Shown here: piece after piece, positions 1 through 9,096 of the stretch | Layout of the letters: every line of letters starts with the position of its first letter | How positions within the stretch are numbered: the stretch's first letter is position 1 | Assembly: GCF_017104565.1 (NCBI RefSeq) | Contig: NZ_JAAGPD010000039.1 | Coordinates: 1-64,000 of the forward strand | Length of the DNA: 64,000 bases | Source: Paraburkholderia sp. Tr-20389 | Lineage (GTDB): Bacteria; Pseudomonadota; Gammaproteobacteria; Burkholderiales; Burkholderiaceae | Direction of reading: 5' to 3' | The notes under the pieces: model-generated | Databases searched by the model: none | The model's input: the letters and a program-made list of their open reading frames with translations, nothing else | Told to the model about the DNA's origin: nothing | Program-made: the position numbers and the translations under genes

Positions 1-155
1 ACCGGCTTGCCCGCATATTCCTCACGGCTGTAGCCCATCTGCGCAGTGCGCGAGCGATGGCCGAACGACCGCAGATCGTTCACGCCATACCAGCGGTGAC
101 TGCGCAGTTCTTCGGGCGTCTTGCGTTGGTTCCGTCCGTTGCCGTTGTTGCTCAC
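1..155 (-). CDS. IlvD/Edd-family sugar-acid dehydratase, N-terminus only
   Basis: Only the first 51 codons lie in the window; the gene runs off the left edge. The visible part reads [20 protein letters not shown] and then [20 protein letters not shown]. This matches almost residue for residue the N-terminus of the complete dehydratase at 18831-20579, so it belongs to the IlvD/Edd family of Fe-S dehydratases of aldonic acids. The start is GTG at 153-155; an ATG at 169-171 is in another frame. It lies just downstream of the DapA-family lyase on the same strand, which fits dehydration of a sugar acid followed by processing of the 2-keto-3-deoxy product. The substrate cannot be told from this fragment. 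Confidence 0.85.
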   Translation of the reverse strand, partial: MSNNGNGRNQRKTPEELRSHRWYGVNDLRSFGHRSRTAQMGYSREEYAGKP

Positions 156-263
156 GTTTCGTCTCACTCATGGTATTGCTTCGATGCCACTGCGATGCTG
201 CTGCACGTCATGCGCGGCGCCGCGTGCTCATCGCGCCGCGCTTCGCTTCAATCGATCGATCGA

Positions 264-1202
264 TCACGCGGACACGCTGCCCGCGAACTCGCGCTCGAAC
301 GCGAGCAGATCGCGCACCGCCTGCGCGACAGCCGCATGCTGTTCGACGGGCGTCGCGCTCAGCAGCGGCAGGATCGGTCCCATGTCGGCGATGCCCGAGA
401 ACGTGACGGCGTCGTGCAGCACGCGGATCAGCGAGATGTTGTCGCGCAGCGTTTCGAGCGGCATGAAGGCGTCGTAGAGGCGCTGCGCTTCGGCGTCGCG
501 CCCTTTCTTCGCCGCTGCGAGCAGTCCCGTCACCGCATGCGATGCAATGCAGCCGCTGCCCGTCGTCCACGCAGCGAGGCCGAAGTCGCGCACGTGCGTC
601 AGCGCGGGACGTTCGCCCATGCCGGAGATCACGCGCGACGGGCTCACGCTTTCGAGCAGACGCCGCAGATAAGGATCGTGCGACGGGTCCGCGCGGACGA
701 TCGCGTACTTGACCGCGAGCAGCGTGCCGCTATCGACGAGACGCGCGAGCGTGTCGACGTCCACATACTCTTCGCTCTTGATGTACAGCGTGAGCGGCAT
801 GCCCGCGGCATCGACGATGCGCGTGAGCCCTGCTTCGACGCCCGCCGGCGTCGTGAAGCCGGACAGCGGCAACACCATCGCGGTGCGGTACGTCGTCTGC
901 GCGAGGATGCGCGCCTGATCGAGCATCTTGCCGAAGTCCGGACCGATGGCGGGGATCACGCGCGTCATGGGCGCAGCACTTTCGGCCAGCATGTCGAGCA
1001 GATCACGGTATTCGCTGACGGCCACGTGATAGAAATTGGCGTTGCCGCCATACAGCAGCGTCCGCACGCCACCCGCTTCGATATGACGGATCAGTGTCCG
1101 GTTGGCGTCGATGTCGAGCGACAAATCGGCGCGGCGCGCGAGCGGCGGAACCGCCATCACGGTAGACGCGAACTCGCGCTCGTCGATCGGTGACTCGTTC
1201 AT
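264..1202 (-). CDS. DapA-family (dihydrodipicolinate synthase-like) lyase/aldolase
   Basis: A 312-residue protein with the usual length and motifs of the class I DHDPS/NAL superfamily. Tyr140 (context LTLYIKS) and Lys165 (context LLAVKYAIVR) fit the catalytic Tyr and the Schiff-base Lys, and YGGNANFY near residue 51 matches the pyruvate-binding loop region. Family members next to IlvD-type dehydratases act on 2-keto-3-deoxy sugar acids (aldolase or dehydratase) or related compounds. That pairing is seen here, since the dehydratase start follows 108 bp downstream on the same strand. The exact substrate is inferred only by association. The promoter region at 1203-1414 is shared with a divergent monooxygenase-like gene and carries a GntR-type palindrome. 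Confidence 0.8.
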   Translation of the reverse strand: MNESPIDEREFASTVMAVPPLARRADLSLDIDANRTLIRHIEAGGVRTLLYGGNANFYHVAVSEYRDLLDMLAESAAPMTRVIPAIGPDFGKMLDQARILAQTTYRTAMVLPLSGFTTPAGVEAGLTRIVDAAGMPLTLYIKSEEYVDVDTLARLVDSGTLLAVKYAIVRADPSHDPYLRRLLESVSPSRVISGMGERPALTHVRDFGLAAWTTGSGCIASHAVTGLLAAAKKGRDAEAQRLYDAFMPLETLRDNISLIRVLHDAVTFSGIADMGPILPLLSATPVEQHAAVAQAVRDLLAFEREFAGSVSA

Positions 1203-1260
1203 AGGGTCTCGGGTTTCGAATGGGTAGCGGACGAGCCAGAAATTAGCATCGGCTTCGCAA

Positions 1261-1316
1261 TGTTGTCAAACAACTGTATGGGTACTAGGTGTTTTCCATG
1301 TAATCGTTTGACAACA
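1261..1316. promoter_or_regulatory. Inverted repeat with a GntR/FadR-type operator in a divergent promoter
   Basis: TGTTGTCAAAC at 1261-1271 is repeated as its exact reverse complement at 1306-1316, leaving 34 bp between the arms. The left arm also contains TTGTCAAACAA at 1263-1273, a TTGT-N3-ACAA palindrome of the kind bound by FadR-subfamily GntR regulators. The region separates the DapA-like gene (minus) from the monooxygenase-like gene (plus). A regulator for it is not in the nearby sequence and may lie beyond the left edge. Confidence 0.55.
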
Positions 1317-1414
1317 GTTGACGCATATCGAGGCGGTCATCATCGGCGGCAACATGCCGGGCGACATACGGTTAAATTGGAAGGATCGCAACGAGCCACG
1401 TCGACAGGAGACCG

Positions 1415-1723
1415 ATGATGATCAAGTACGCATTGTTCGCGCGTTTCGAGGCCAAGCCCGGCAAGGAAGCCGAGGTCGAGGCGTTTCTGCAGAAAGGACT
1501 GGAGATGGCGAATCAGGAAAGCACCACGCCGATCTGGTTCGCACTGAAGATCGCCGAGCACACCTACGGCGTGTTCGACGCCTTCCCCGACGAGGCGGGC
1601 CGCCAGGCCCATCTCGACGGCCCGATCGCGAAGGCGCTGATGGGCGTCGCGAACGACCTGTTTACCGGGCCGCCGCAGATCGGCCGCATCGACGTGCTGG
1701 GCATGAAGAACACGCTCGGCTGA
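1415..1723 (+). CDS. Antibiotic biosynthesis monooxygenase (ABM)-domain protein
   Basis: A 102-residue dimeric alpha/beta-barrel type protein of the ABM/quinol-monooxygenase superfamily. It opens with the typical first strand (IKYALFARFEAKPGKEAEVE) and has the usual length of about 100 residues. The start ATG follows a CAGGAGACCG ribosome site; the next codon is also ATG. Family members act on small aromatic or quinol substrates without cofactors, but many have no known reaction, and nothing here fixes the substrate. It is followed by a DUF488 gene 63 bp downstream on the same strand, so the two may be co-transcribed. Confidence 0.75.
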   Translation: MMIKYALFARFEAKPGKEAEVEAFLQKGLEMANQESTTPIWFALKIAEHTYGVFDAFPDEAGRQAHLDGPIAKALMGVANDLFTGPPQIGRIDVLGMKNTLG

Positions 1724-1786
1724 GTATTCGGGCGCATCACCGGCGCAACCGCAAAAACAATCACAGCGATCGAGGAGACCTCGCCC

Positions 1787-2173
1787 ATGACCATACGCAT
1801 CGTTCGGCTCGGATCGGACCGCGCCGCCGACGAAGGCGTGCGCATCGGCACCGTGCGGCGCCCGCCGCGCGGCGTGCCGAAGTCCGAGTTCAGCCGCCGC
1901 AACTATTACGATGTCTGGCTGCCGACGCTCTCGCCGACGCCGGAACTCGTCAGCGAGGCGCTGGCTGCGCAGACAGATGCCGAATGGAAAACCTTCGTGC
2001 GCAAGTTTCGCGCGGAAATGAATCACGGCGACGCGTCGAAGGTGCTCGACACGCTGGCCGCGCTGTCGGCCACGAGCAATTTTTCGCTCGGCTGCTATTG
2101 CGAGGACGAAAACCGCTGCCATCGCAGCGTACTGCGTCAGTTGCTCGCCGACCGGGGCGCGAAAGTCGAATAG
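1787..2173 (+). CDS. DUF488-family protein
   Basis: A 128-residue protein with the DUF488 pattern: an N-terminal RIGTVRRPPRGVPKSEF segment, a central YYDVWLPTLSP stretch, and a C-terminal LGCYCEDENRCHRSVLRQLL segment whose Cys and His residues are characteristic of the family. The biochemical role of DUF488 is not established to my knowledge; the clustered Cys/His suggest metal or redox chemistry. The ATG is preceded by GGAGACCTCGCCC. It probably forms a two-gene unit with the ABM-domain gene. Confidence 0.75.
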   Translation: MTIRIVRLGSDRAADEGVRIGTVRRPPRGVPKSEFSRRNYYDVWLPTLSPTPELVSEALAAQTDAEWKTFVRKFRAEMNHGDASKVLDTLAALSATSNFSLGCYCEDENRCHRSVLRQLLADRGAKVE

Positions 2174-2200
2174 TCCTCGCCTTCGCGCTGTGCCGCCCTC

Positions 2201-2914
2201 TCAGGCAATCGCACCGCCCCCGTCGACGAGCACCGTCGAGCCCGTCGCGTACGGCGTCGTCGCCAGATAGACGATCGCGTTCGCGACGTCTTCGGGCTGG
2301 CCGACGCGCCGCGCCGGCAGACGGTTCGCCGCGCCTTCGAACATGCTGTCGCGCGCTTCGTCAGAGAGCTTCGACCACAGCGGCGTCGCGATCAGTCCCG
2401 GCGACACCGTGTTCACGCGCACGGGAGACAGTTCCAGCGCAAGTCCGCGCGCGAGCGCTTCGAGCGCGGCGTTGATCGCGCCTTGCAGCACGGACGACTT
2501 GCTCGGACGCACGGCGAGAAAGCCCGACACGAACGTCAGCGAGCCGCCTTCGGCAATCTTCACGGCGCGCGCCACGCGATACGCGCCCCAGAACTTGCTG
2601 TCCATCGCCCGATAGGCGTCGTCGAGCGGCAACTGGCGCACGGGGCCCGACGGCGTCTGGGCGGCCGAAATCACGACGTGATCGAACGCGTGCTGCGCGG
2701 CGAAGAACGCATCGACGGCTGCGGCGTCGGTCGTGTCGAGCTCCGCCGTCAGCACGCCGTGGCCGATCTCCTGCGCAGCCGCCGACAGCTTCTGTGCATG
2801 GCGCGACGCAATCGTCACCTGCGCACCGAGCGACGCGAACGCCTTCGCAGCCGCTGCGCCGATACCCGAACTGCCGCCGACGATCAGCACGCGTTTCGAT
2901 TGAAGCGAATTCAT
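2201..2914 (-). CDS. SDR-family protein with a degenerate catalytic site
   Basis: A 237-residue Rossmann-fold protein with the cofactor motif GGSSGIGAAAA at the N-terminus and a normal SDR C-terminus (VLVDGGGAIA). The usual catalytic YxxxK is not visible: the segment before AALEALARGLALEL reads SSVLQGAIN, so Gln and Asn fall where Tyr and Lys are expected. It may bind NAD(P) without classical SDR catalysis, or use other residues. The start at 2914 has a CCAGGAGACACACC ribosome site; the longer reading frame upstream (to 2980) is not supported. It lies 46 bp downstream of the secreted SnoaL-like gene, on the same strand. Confidence 0.8.
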   Translation of the reverse strand: MNSLQSKRVLIVGGSSGIGAAAAKAFASLGAQVTIASRHAQKLSAAAQEIGHGVLTAELDTTDAAAVDAFFAAQHAFDHVVISAAQTPSGPVRQLPLDDAYRAMDSKFWGAYRVARAVKIAEGGSLTFVSGFLAVRPSKSSVLQGAINAALEALARGLALELSPVRVNTVSPGLIATPLWSKLSDEARDSMFEGAANRLPARRVGQPEDVANAIVYLATTPYATGSTVLVDGGGAIA

Positions 2915-2960
2915 GGTGTGTCTCCTGGATGGACAAAGAAGGGGGAGGTTTCGCGCGCCG

Positions 2961-3524
2961 TTACTTCGCGACGACGCCAAGTTGCTGCAGGAACGTCAGG
3001 TTGTCTTCGAGATGCCAGTTCTCCGCGATACGGCCATCGGCGACCCGGTAGATGTCCGTCGCGATGAAATCGATGTTCTGGCCGTGGCCCTGCACGTCCT
3101 TGAACTGTCCCGTGAAGTGGCCATGAAAACGCAGATGCACGACGACGCGATCGCCCGCCACCACCATCTGCTCGATCTCCGCCTGCAGGTCGGGCACGGC
3201 GGCGCGCACGAACTTCGACGCGGCGAGCGGCCCCTCGATACCCTGCGCGCGGCCCGGCGGCAAGGTGCGGTCGGTGAAGCCCGGCGCGAGCGCGGCGCGG
3301 GCGAGCGCTTCGTCGCCCGTGCTCCAGAACGTGTCGTAGCGGCGCGCCGCGAGAATCTGCGCGTCGCGCTGCGCCTTGGGCAGGCTCGGATCGACGGTCA
3401 GATGCTGCGGTTGAACGAGCGCAGACGCCGGCGTGGCGGCAAATGCGGGCGCGACAGCCAGCGATGCAACAGCAAGAGCAGCAGACACAGCGCGACGCAG
3501 CGAGGAAGCAGGACGAAACGACAT
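2961..3524 (-). CDS. Exported SnoaL-like/ester cyclase (NTF2-fold) protein
   Basis: A 187-residue protein with a signal peptide (SSLRRAVSAALAVASLAVAP, cleavage after AFA) and a SnoaL/NTF2-like domain of about 130 residues. Typical cyclase-like motifs include FWSTGDEALARAALAPGF and VVVHLRFHGHFTGQF. Family members are lyases, cyclases or binding proteins for small hydrophobic molecules; the reaction here is unknown. The start at 3524 has AAGGAG upstream; the longer frame to 3824 runs antisense through the LysR gene and is rejected. It forms an apparent two-gene unit with the SDR gene, divergent from the LysR at 3634, which is the likely regulator. Confidence 0.75.
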   Translation of the reverse strand: MSFRPASSLRRAVSAALAVASLAVAPAFAATPASALVQPQHLTVDPSLPKAQRDAQILAARRYDTFWSTGDEALARAALAPGFTDRTLPPGRAQGIEGPLAASKFVRAAVPDLQAEIEQMVVAGDRVVVHLRFHGHFTGQFKDVQGHGQNIDFIATDIYRVADGRIAENWHLEDNLTFLQQLGVVAK

Positions 3525-3562
3525 GATGGGCTCCTTGAAGAAAAACAAAGCATTTGTTGAGT

Positions 3563-3585
3563 CGTATGCTAGCCTTCGCAATACG
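3563..3585. promoter_or_regulatory. LysR-type inverted repeat between divergent genes
   Basis: CGTATGC at 3563-3569 and GCAATACG at 3578-3585 are near-perfect inverted half sites (the right arm has one extra base). They lie in the 109-bp region between the SnoaL-like gene (minus) and lysR (plus). The spacing and place fit a LysR recognition site. Confidence 0.4.
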
Positions 3586-3633
3586 GAAGAAATACCGCTC
3601 GACGACTGATGAATCCTTTCTTTTTTGAGAAGA

Positions 3634-4548
3634 ATGACCGACACCCGGATCGATAGCCTCCCCGCGCTGCTTGCCTTTTCCCGCGTCGTGTCGGCGGGCA
3701 GTCTGTCGGCGGCCGCGCGCGAAATGGATCTGCCGCTGTCCGTGGTCAGCAAGCGGCTCGCGCACCTGGAGAAAAGCGTCGGCGTGCGGCTGATCCAGCG
3801 CACCACGCGCCGCCAGACGCTCACCGAGGAAGGCGCGCTGTTTCATGCGCGCGTGGTGCGCATCCTCGATGAAATCGAGCAGGCGGAAGAACTGCTGTCG
3901 CAGCGCCGTCAGGAGGTCAGCGGCCTGCTGCGTGTGACGGCGCCCGGCCAGCTCGGCCGCCAGAAGATCGCGCCGCTGATCGCCGATTTTCAGCGTCTGC
4001 ATCCGCAACTCACGGTGCAGCTGGATTTGACGGATGCCGTCGTCGATCTCGTCGAAGGCGGGTTGGATCTCGCGATCCGCTTCGGCAGCCTCGCGGATTC
4101 GTCGCTGATCGCGCGCACGCTGGCGCCGAATTTCCGCGTGTTGTGCGCGTCGCCTGCCTATCTGACGGAGCACGGCACACCGAAGCATCCGCACGATCTG
4201 ACCTCGCACCGCTGCATCCTGATCGGCGACCAGCGGCGCGCGGAATGGCGCTTCGAGGGCGACGAGAGCATCGCCGTGCGCGTCGATGCCGCGATCATCA
4301 CGAACGACGGCGAAGCCGCACATCTGTTCGCACTCGCCGATGCGGGCATCGCGGTGAAGTCGATCTGGGACGTGGGCGACGACATCCTCGCCGGCAAGCT
4401 GCGCCGCGTGCTGCCGCAGCATTCGATGTCCGCGGCGCCGCTGCACGCCATCTACCCGCATAGCCAGCATCTCGCGCCGCGCGTGCGCGCGTTCGTCGAC
4501 TATCTGCGCGAACGGCTCGCGCAGGCGTGGCGCTGGGACAGGCTGTGA
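3634..4548 (+). CDS. LysR-family transcriptional regulator
   Basis: A 304-residue protein. The N-terminal winged helix-turn-helix includes FSRVVSAGSLSAAAREMDLP and VVSKRLAHLEKSVGVRLIQR, followed by a substrate-binding-like effector domain. This arrangement resembles the CrgA/AaeR group of LysR proteins. The ATG at 3634 is chosen; a TTG three codons upstream is possible. It is divergent from the SnoaL-like and SDR genes, the usual layout for a LysR regulator and its target. Effector unknown. Confidence 0.9.
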   Translation: MTDTRIDSLPALLAFSRVVSAGSLSAAAREMDLPLSVVSKRLAHLEKSVGVRLIQRTTRRQTLTEEGALFHARVVRILDEIEQAEELLSQRRQEVSGLLRVTAPGQLGRQKIAPLIADFQRLHPQLTVQLDLTDAVVDLVEGGLDLAIRFGSLADSSLIARTLAPNFRVLCASPAYLTEHGTPKHPHDLTSHRCILIGDQRRAEWRFEGDESIAVRVDAAIITNDGEAAHLFALADAGIAVKSIWDVGDDILAGKLRRVLPQHSMSAAPLHAIYPHSQHLAPRVRAFVDYLRERLAQAWRWDRL

Positions 4549-4803
4549 GGACGCGCGGTCCAGTTTCGCCACATTCGGCTCGCAGTGCGCAAGCGCGCAT
4601 CGTCGTCGCGTGGTTGACGCGCCGTTCTCACCCAGCCGGCCACATTTTTCCAAATGCCCGATCAGGCGTGGATTCGCCGGCCTTTTTGCGATAATGAATC
4701 GTCTTATGTTCGGGTAATTTCCCGTTAGTGTCGGCGTGGACCGTCCGGATGTTCGTCATCCCGTGCGCCGCCTCATATCCCCCACCCAGGAAGAGTCATC
4801 ACA

Positions 4804-6480
4804 ATGGCCACTGCGACGTCCCGCACCAGCGACACCACCCTGCTCGATTCGAAGCACGCTGGCCGCTTCACGCTCGGCAACCGGATCATGCTGAGCTTCG
4901 GCGCGCTGTTCGTGCTGATGCTGTTGATGGCCGCGATCTCCTGGACGCGGCTGCGCACGATGGACGACGAAGCGCTCAGCATGGGCCGCGATTCCGTGCC
5001 CGGCCTCTATCTTGCGACCACGCTGCGCGCGACGGCGAACGAAGGCTACGCGACGCTGCAACGCGCGCTGTTCGTCGAAGGCAGCGCTGCCGCGACGACG
5101 AGCGACCTCGAACGCATGCCGCAGTTGCTGCGCAATTTCGATCAGGTATCGGCCCAGTACCAGGCAACGCTCTATCGCGACGCGGACCGCGAGCACTTCC
5201 GCGCCTTTCGCGCCGCCTGGGATCAATACCTGCCGCAGCTGAACGACGCGATCCGCGCCGCGCCCGCCTCGAAGGCGCAGGCGCAGGCCACCTTCCTCAA
5301 GCTCGCACCCGCGTGGGACAACGTGATCCGCGCGGCCAACGAGCTCGTCACCGAAAACCGCACGCAGGCCGACGATTCCGCCAAAGCCATCCGCGATTCC
5401 GTCGCCAGCACCGAAATCACACTCGCGACCGCGCTCGGCGTCACGCTGCTGGTCGCGCTGTTCACGGGCTTTTCGCTGTATCGCGCGATCACCGTGCCGA
5501 TGGCGAACCTCGTCGACGTGCACAACGTGATGCGCACGGGCAATCTGACGCATCGCCTGAAGCTCGGCCGCCGCGACGAATTCGGCACGCTCGAAGACGG
5601 CTTCAACCGCATGGCCGAAGAACTGAACAGCCTCGTCGCTCAGGCGCAGAAATCGTCGCTACAGGTGACCACGTCGGTGGCCGAGATCGCCGCGACCTCG
5701 AAGGAACAACAGGCGACCGCGACGGAAACGGCCGCGACCACGACGGAAATCGGCGCGACTTCGCGCGAGATCTTCGCGACCTCGCGCGACCTGCTGCGCA
5801 CGATGAACGAAGTGTCGACCGTCGCCGAGCAGTCGGCGACGCTCGCGGGCACGAGCCAGAGCGGCCTCACGCGCATGGAAGACACGATGCGCAGCGTGAT
5901 GGAAGCGGCGGGCTCCGTGAACGCGAAGCTCGCGATCCTCAACGAAAAAGCCGTCAACATCAATCAGGTCGTCGCGACGATCACGAAGGTCGCCGACCAG
6001 ACCAACCTGCTGTCGCTGAACGCGGCGATCGAAGCGGAGAAAGCCGGCGAATACGGCCGCGGCTTCGCGGTCGTCGCGACGGAGATCCGCCGGCTCGCGG
6101 ACCAGACGGCCGTGGCCACCTACGACATCGAACAGACCGTGAAGGAGATCCAGTCGGCCGTATCGGCGGGCGTGATGGGCATGGACAAGTTCTCCGAAGA
6201 AGTGCGGCGCGGCATGAGCGACGTGCAGCAGGTGAGCGACCAGCTATCGCAGATCATCCACGAAGTGCAGACGCTCGCGCCGCGCTTCCAGCTCGTCAAC
6301 GAAGGCATGCACACGCAGGCGACGAGCGCCGAGCAGATCACGCAGGCGCTGTCGCAACTGTCGGAGGCCGCGCAGCAGACGGCGGAGTCGCTGCGTCAGT
6401 CGTCGCAGGCGATCGACGACCTGACGCTGGTCGCGAACCAGTTGCGCACGGGCGTGTCGCGCTTCAAGATCGAAGCCTGA
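4804..6480 (+). CDS. wspA: Wsp methyl-accepting chemotaxis-like receptor
   Basis: A 558-residue inner-membrane receptor that starts the Wsp surface-sensing pathway. TM1 lies near residues 28-46, a periplasmic helical-bundle sensor follows to about 200, TM2 is near 205-228, then HAMP and a long cytoplasmic coiled coil. The signalling tip reads [20 protein letters not shown] then [14 protein letters not shown], the WspA form rather than the flagellar MCP form. In Pseudomonas, WspA responds to surface contact and drives WspE phosphorylation of WspR, raising c-di-GMP. The first of seven genes in Wsp order. The start has an AGGAAGAGTCATCACA ribosome site. Confidence 0.93.
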   Translation: MATATSRTSDTTLLDSKHAGRFTLGNRIMLSFGALFVLMLLMAAISWTRLRTMDDEALSMGRDSVPGLYLATTLRATANEGYATLQRALFVEGSAAATTSDLERMPQLLRNFDQVSAQYQATLYRDADREHFRAFRAAWDQYLPQLNDAIRAAPASKAQAQATFLKLAPAWDNVIRAANELVTENRTQADDSAKAIRDSVASTEITLATALGVTLLVALFTGFSLYRAITVPMANLVDVHNVMRTGNLTHRLKLGRRDEFGTLEDGFNRMAEELNSLVAQAQKSSLQVTTSVAEIAATSKEQQATATETAATTTEIGATSREIFATSRDLLRTMNEVSTVAEQSATLAGTSQSGLTRMEDTMRSVMEAAGSVNAKLAILNEKAVNINQVVATITKVADQTNLLSLNAAIEAEKAGEYGRGFAVVATEIRRLADQTAVATYDIEQTVKEIQSAVSAGVMGMDKFSEEVRRGMSDVQQVSDQLSQIIHEVQTLAPRFQLVNEGMHTQATSAEQITQALSQLSEAAQQTAESLRQSSQAIDDLTLVANQLRTGVSRFKIEA

Positions 6481-6513
6481 CCTTGCGCGCATGCCCCCGG
6501 CTCCGCTGACACG

Positions 6514-6993
6514 GTGAGTGCGATGCTCTTTCTCCTCTTCGAACTCGACGGCGACCGCTATGCGCTCGATGCCGCCTGCATCGTCGAAGTCCAGGCGCTG
6601 ACGGCCGCGAAGACGATTCCGGGTGCGCCCGCGTGGGTCGCGGGTCTGATCGAGCGGCACGGCGGGCCCGTGCCCGTGATCGATCTCGCGCAGCTTGCGC
6701 TCGGCCGGCCGTCGCAGCGGTGGCGTTCGACCCGGCTCGTGCTGGTGCGCTACCAGGAGACACCTGAAGCGCCGTCGCGCCTGCTCGGCCTGATCGTCGA
6801 ACGCGCGACGCAGACGCACCGCATCGAACGCGAGCGTTTCGCCGACAGCGGCATCGCGACGCCGCACGCGCGCTGGCTCGGTGCTGTCGCGAGCGACGAA
6901 TTCGGCATGATCCAGCGAATCGACGTACAGCAGATGCTCGACGACGACGTGAAGGCACTGCTCTTCCCGCAACCCGAACCTCATCCGCAATGA
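6514..6993 (+). CDS. wspB: CheW-like coupling protein of the Wsp system
   Basis: A 159-residue CheW-domain protein (FLLFELDGDRYALDAACIVE at the start; GAPAWVAGLIERHGGPVPVI in the middle) that couples the WspA receptor to the WspE kinase. The reading frame opens with GTG at 6514 and has an internal ATG at 6523, so the exact start is uncertain by three codons. The stop overlaps the start of wspC by four bases, which indicates translational coupling within the operon. Confidence 0.9.
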   Translation: MSAMLFLLFELDGDRYALDAACIVEVQALTAAKTIPGAPAWVAGLIERHGGPVPVIDLAQLALGRPSQRWRSTRLVLVRYQETPEAPSRLLGLIVERATQTHRIERERFADSGIATPHARWLGAVASDEFGMIQRIDVQQMLDDDVKALLFPQPEPHPQ

Positions 6994-8417
6994 CCGCCGC
7001 GAACGCCTTCGTGCCGCGCTTCGAAGCCTGGCTCCTGCGGGAGACGGGGATCGACGCGTCGTCGCTCGGCGTCAATGCGCTCGAACGCGCGGTGCTCGAA
7101 CGCGTGCGCGTCGCGTGCCTCGGTGCAAGCGCGCACGACACGAACGTGTCCGTCGATCCCGCCGACATCGATGCGTACTGGCAGCAGCTGACGACGTCGC
7201 GCGACGAACAGCAGGTGCTGATCGAAGCGCTCGTCGTGCCCGAGACCTGGTTCTATCGCGACCGCGAAGCGTACGTCGCGCTCGCGCGGCTCGCGAATGA
7301 GCGGCTGGTGCGCGATCCCACCCATGTGCTGCGCGCGCTGAGCCTGCCGTGCTCGACAGGCGAAGAGCCGTACACGGTGGCGATGACACTGCTCGACGAC
7401 GGCATCGGCGAGAACCGCTTTACCGTCGATGCCTTCGATATCAGCGCGCGCGTGATCGACCATGCGCGCGCCGGCATCTACGGTCGCAATTCGTTTCGCG
7501 GCGCGCCGCTCGCGTTTCGCGACCGGCATTTCACGGCATTCAAGGAGGGCTGGCAACTGGGCGAGCGTGTGCGGCAGACGGTGCGCTTTACGCAGGCCAA
7601 TCTGTTCGATCTGCAGCCGAATGTGCAAGCGCCCTATGACTTCATCTTCTGCCGCAACGTGCTGATCTATTTCGATCGCGACGCGCAGGACCGCGCGATC
7701 CGGCTGCTCGACGCGCATCTCGCCGACGGCGGCACGATCTTCGTCGGCCCTGCCGAAACCGGCCTGATGATGCGTCACGCGATGACGTCGGCGCGCATTC
7801 CGCTCGCCTTCGCGTTCCGGCGCAGCACGCCGGAAGAACGGGACGCCACGCGGCAAGCGGTGAAGCAGGCTGTGTCGGGCATCGCGGCGCGCGCCGTGCA
7901 TACGGCTGCATCGACCTCTGCGGCAGGCACACGCGACTCGGCAAAGCAATCGCCCGCGCACCGTGCTTTCACGCGTACACCATTGCGCGCGCCGCCGACT
8001 GTCAGAGCGATGCCGCCCGAAGTACCGCCGCAAGCGGCCGCCGTGCCATCGCTCGATGCCGCGCGCCGTCACGCGGATGCCGGCGAGTTCGACGCCGCCG
8101 AACGTCTCGCGCATCAGCATGCGATCGTGCATGGCCCGAACGTCGACGCGTTCCATCTACTGGGACTGATCGCCGATGCGCGCGGGCACGTTGACGACGC
8201 CGCTGACTTCTATCGAAAGGCGCTCTATCTGGACCCCGCACATTACGAGGCGCTCACGCATCTGGCCGCGCTGCTCGATATCGGCGGCGATCACGCGGGC
8301 GCGCAGAACCTGATGCAGCGCGCGCAACGCTCGGCCGCGCGCGCCGCACGGTCGACGGACGCGTCGGCGGACGAAGCACAACGATCACGAGGATTCCATG
8401 CTTCACGACGCTCCTGA
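6990..8417 (+). CDS. wspC: CheR-type methyltransferase with TPR tail
   Basis: A 475-residue SAM-dependent methyltransferase that methylates glutamates of WspA (adaptation). The N-terminal CheR domain shows SLPCSTGEEPYTVAMTLLDD (SAM site) and YDFIFCRNVLIYFDR. After a low-complexity linker of about residues 285-345, a C-terminal TPR region (about 350-460) includes FHLLGLIADARGHVDDAADF and YRKALYLDPAHYEALTHLAA. The CheR plus TPR form is the known architecture of WspC. Overlaps wspB by four bases and wspD by twenty. Confidence 0.92.
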   Translation: MTAANAFVPRFEAWLLRETGIDASSLGVNALERAVLERVRVACLGASAHDTNVSVDPADIDAYWQQLTTSRDEQQVLIEALVVPETWFYRDREAYVALARLANERLVRDPTHVLRALSLPCSTGEEPYTVAMTLLDDGIGENRFTVDAFDISARVIDHARAGIYGRNSFRGAPLAFRDRHFTAFKEGWQLGERVRQTVRFTQANLFDLQPNVQAPYDFIFCRNVLIYFDRDAQDRAIRLLDAHLADGGTIFVGPAETGLMMRHAMTSARIPLAFAFRRSTPEERDATRQAVKQAVSGIAARAVHTAASTSAAGTRDSAKQSPAHRAFTRTPLRAPPTVRAMPPEVPPQAAAVPSLDAARRHADAGEFDAAERLAHQHAIVHGPNVDAFHLLGLIADARGHVDDAADFYRKALYLDPAHYEALTHLAALLDIGGDHAGAQNLMQRAQRSAARAARSTDASADEAQRSRGFHASRRS

Positions 8418-9096
8418 TCTCGCGAGCGCGACCCTGCGCATCGACGACTGCTGGAATCGCATCGGCACGCGTGGCGACAACTCGTGCCCGCGCCTCGCCG
8501 ACTATTCGCGCTGCCTGAATTGCCCGGTGTTCGCGCAAGGCGCAGCACACCTGCTCGACCGGCCGTTGAGCGACGCGGATCTCACGCCGCGCCTGAACGC
8601 AGACGAAGCAAGCGGCGTTGCGTACGGCAACGACGCCGCGACGCATTCCGCCCTCGCCTTCCGCATCGCGGGCGAATGGCTCGCGTTGCCGACCCGCGTG
8701 CTGCGCGAAGTCGACGATATTCGCGCGATCCATTCGCTGCCTCATCAGCGCTCGCGCGCGGTACTCGGCATCGTCAACGTGCGCGGCGCGCTGACCCTGG
8801 CGGTCTCGCTCGGCGAACTACTGAACATGGAGCCGGCCGCCAACGCCCGAGCGGTCGCGCGCAACGGCTACGCGCGCATGCTGGTCGCCGCGCACGACAG
8901 CGAGCCCGTCGCGTTTCCCGTCGATGAAGTGGAAGGCGTGATCCGTTATGCCGACACTGCGGTCCTGCCCGTGCCCGCGACGCTCGCGCACGCCACCGCG
9001 TCGCATGCGCGCGGCGTGCTCGTCTGGCGTGACCAGACCGTCGGCCTGCTCGACCCCGCACGCCTGTTCGACTCGATCGCCCGGAGCCTGCGATGA
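8398..9096 (+). CDS. wspD: Second CheW-like coupling protein of the Wsp system
   Basis: A 232-residue protein. An N-terminal Cys-containing segment (CPRLADYSRCLNCPVF) precedes a CheW domain (ALAFRIAGEWLALPTRVLRE; VLGIVNVRGALTLAVSLGEL). The short N-terminal extension with closely spaced Cys is usual in WspD. It links WspA to WspE with WspB. Overlaps the 3' end of wspC by 20 bases and wspE by four. Confidence 0.9.
   Translation: MLHDAPDLASATLRIDDCWNRIGTRGDNSCPRLADYSRCLNCPVFAQGAAHLLDRPLSDADLTPRLNADEASGVAYGNDAATHSALAFRIAGEWLALPTRVLREVDDIRAIHSLPHQRSRAVLGIVNVRGALTLAVSLGELLNMEPAANARAVARNGYARMLVAAHDSEPVAFPVDEVEGVIRYADTAVLPVPATLAHATASHARGVLVWRDQTVGLLDPARLFDSIARSLR

Noticed and set aside
2911-4653. 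580-residue minus-strand open frame through the SnoaL-like and LysR genes
   Set aside because: It reads the SnoaL-like gene in the wrong frame and covers the LysR gene antisense.
4711-4724. CGGG-N6-CCCG inverted repeat upstream of wspA
   Set aside because: Four-base arms are too short to support an operator or terminator in GC-rich DNA.
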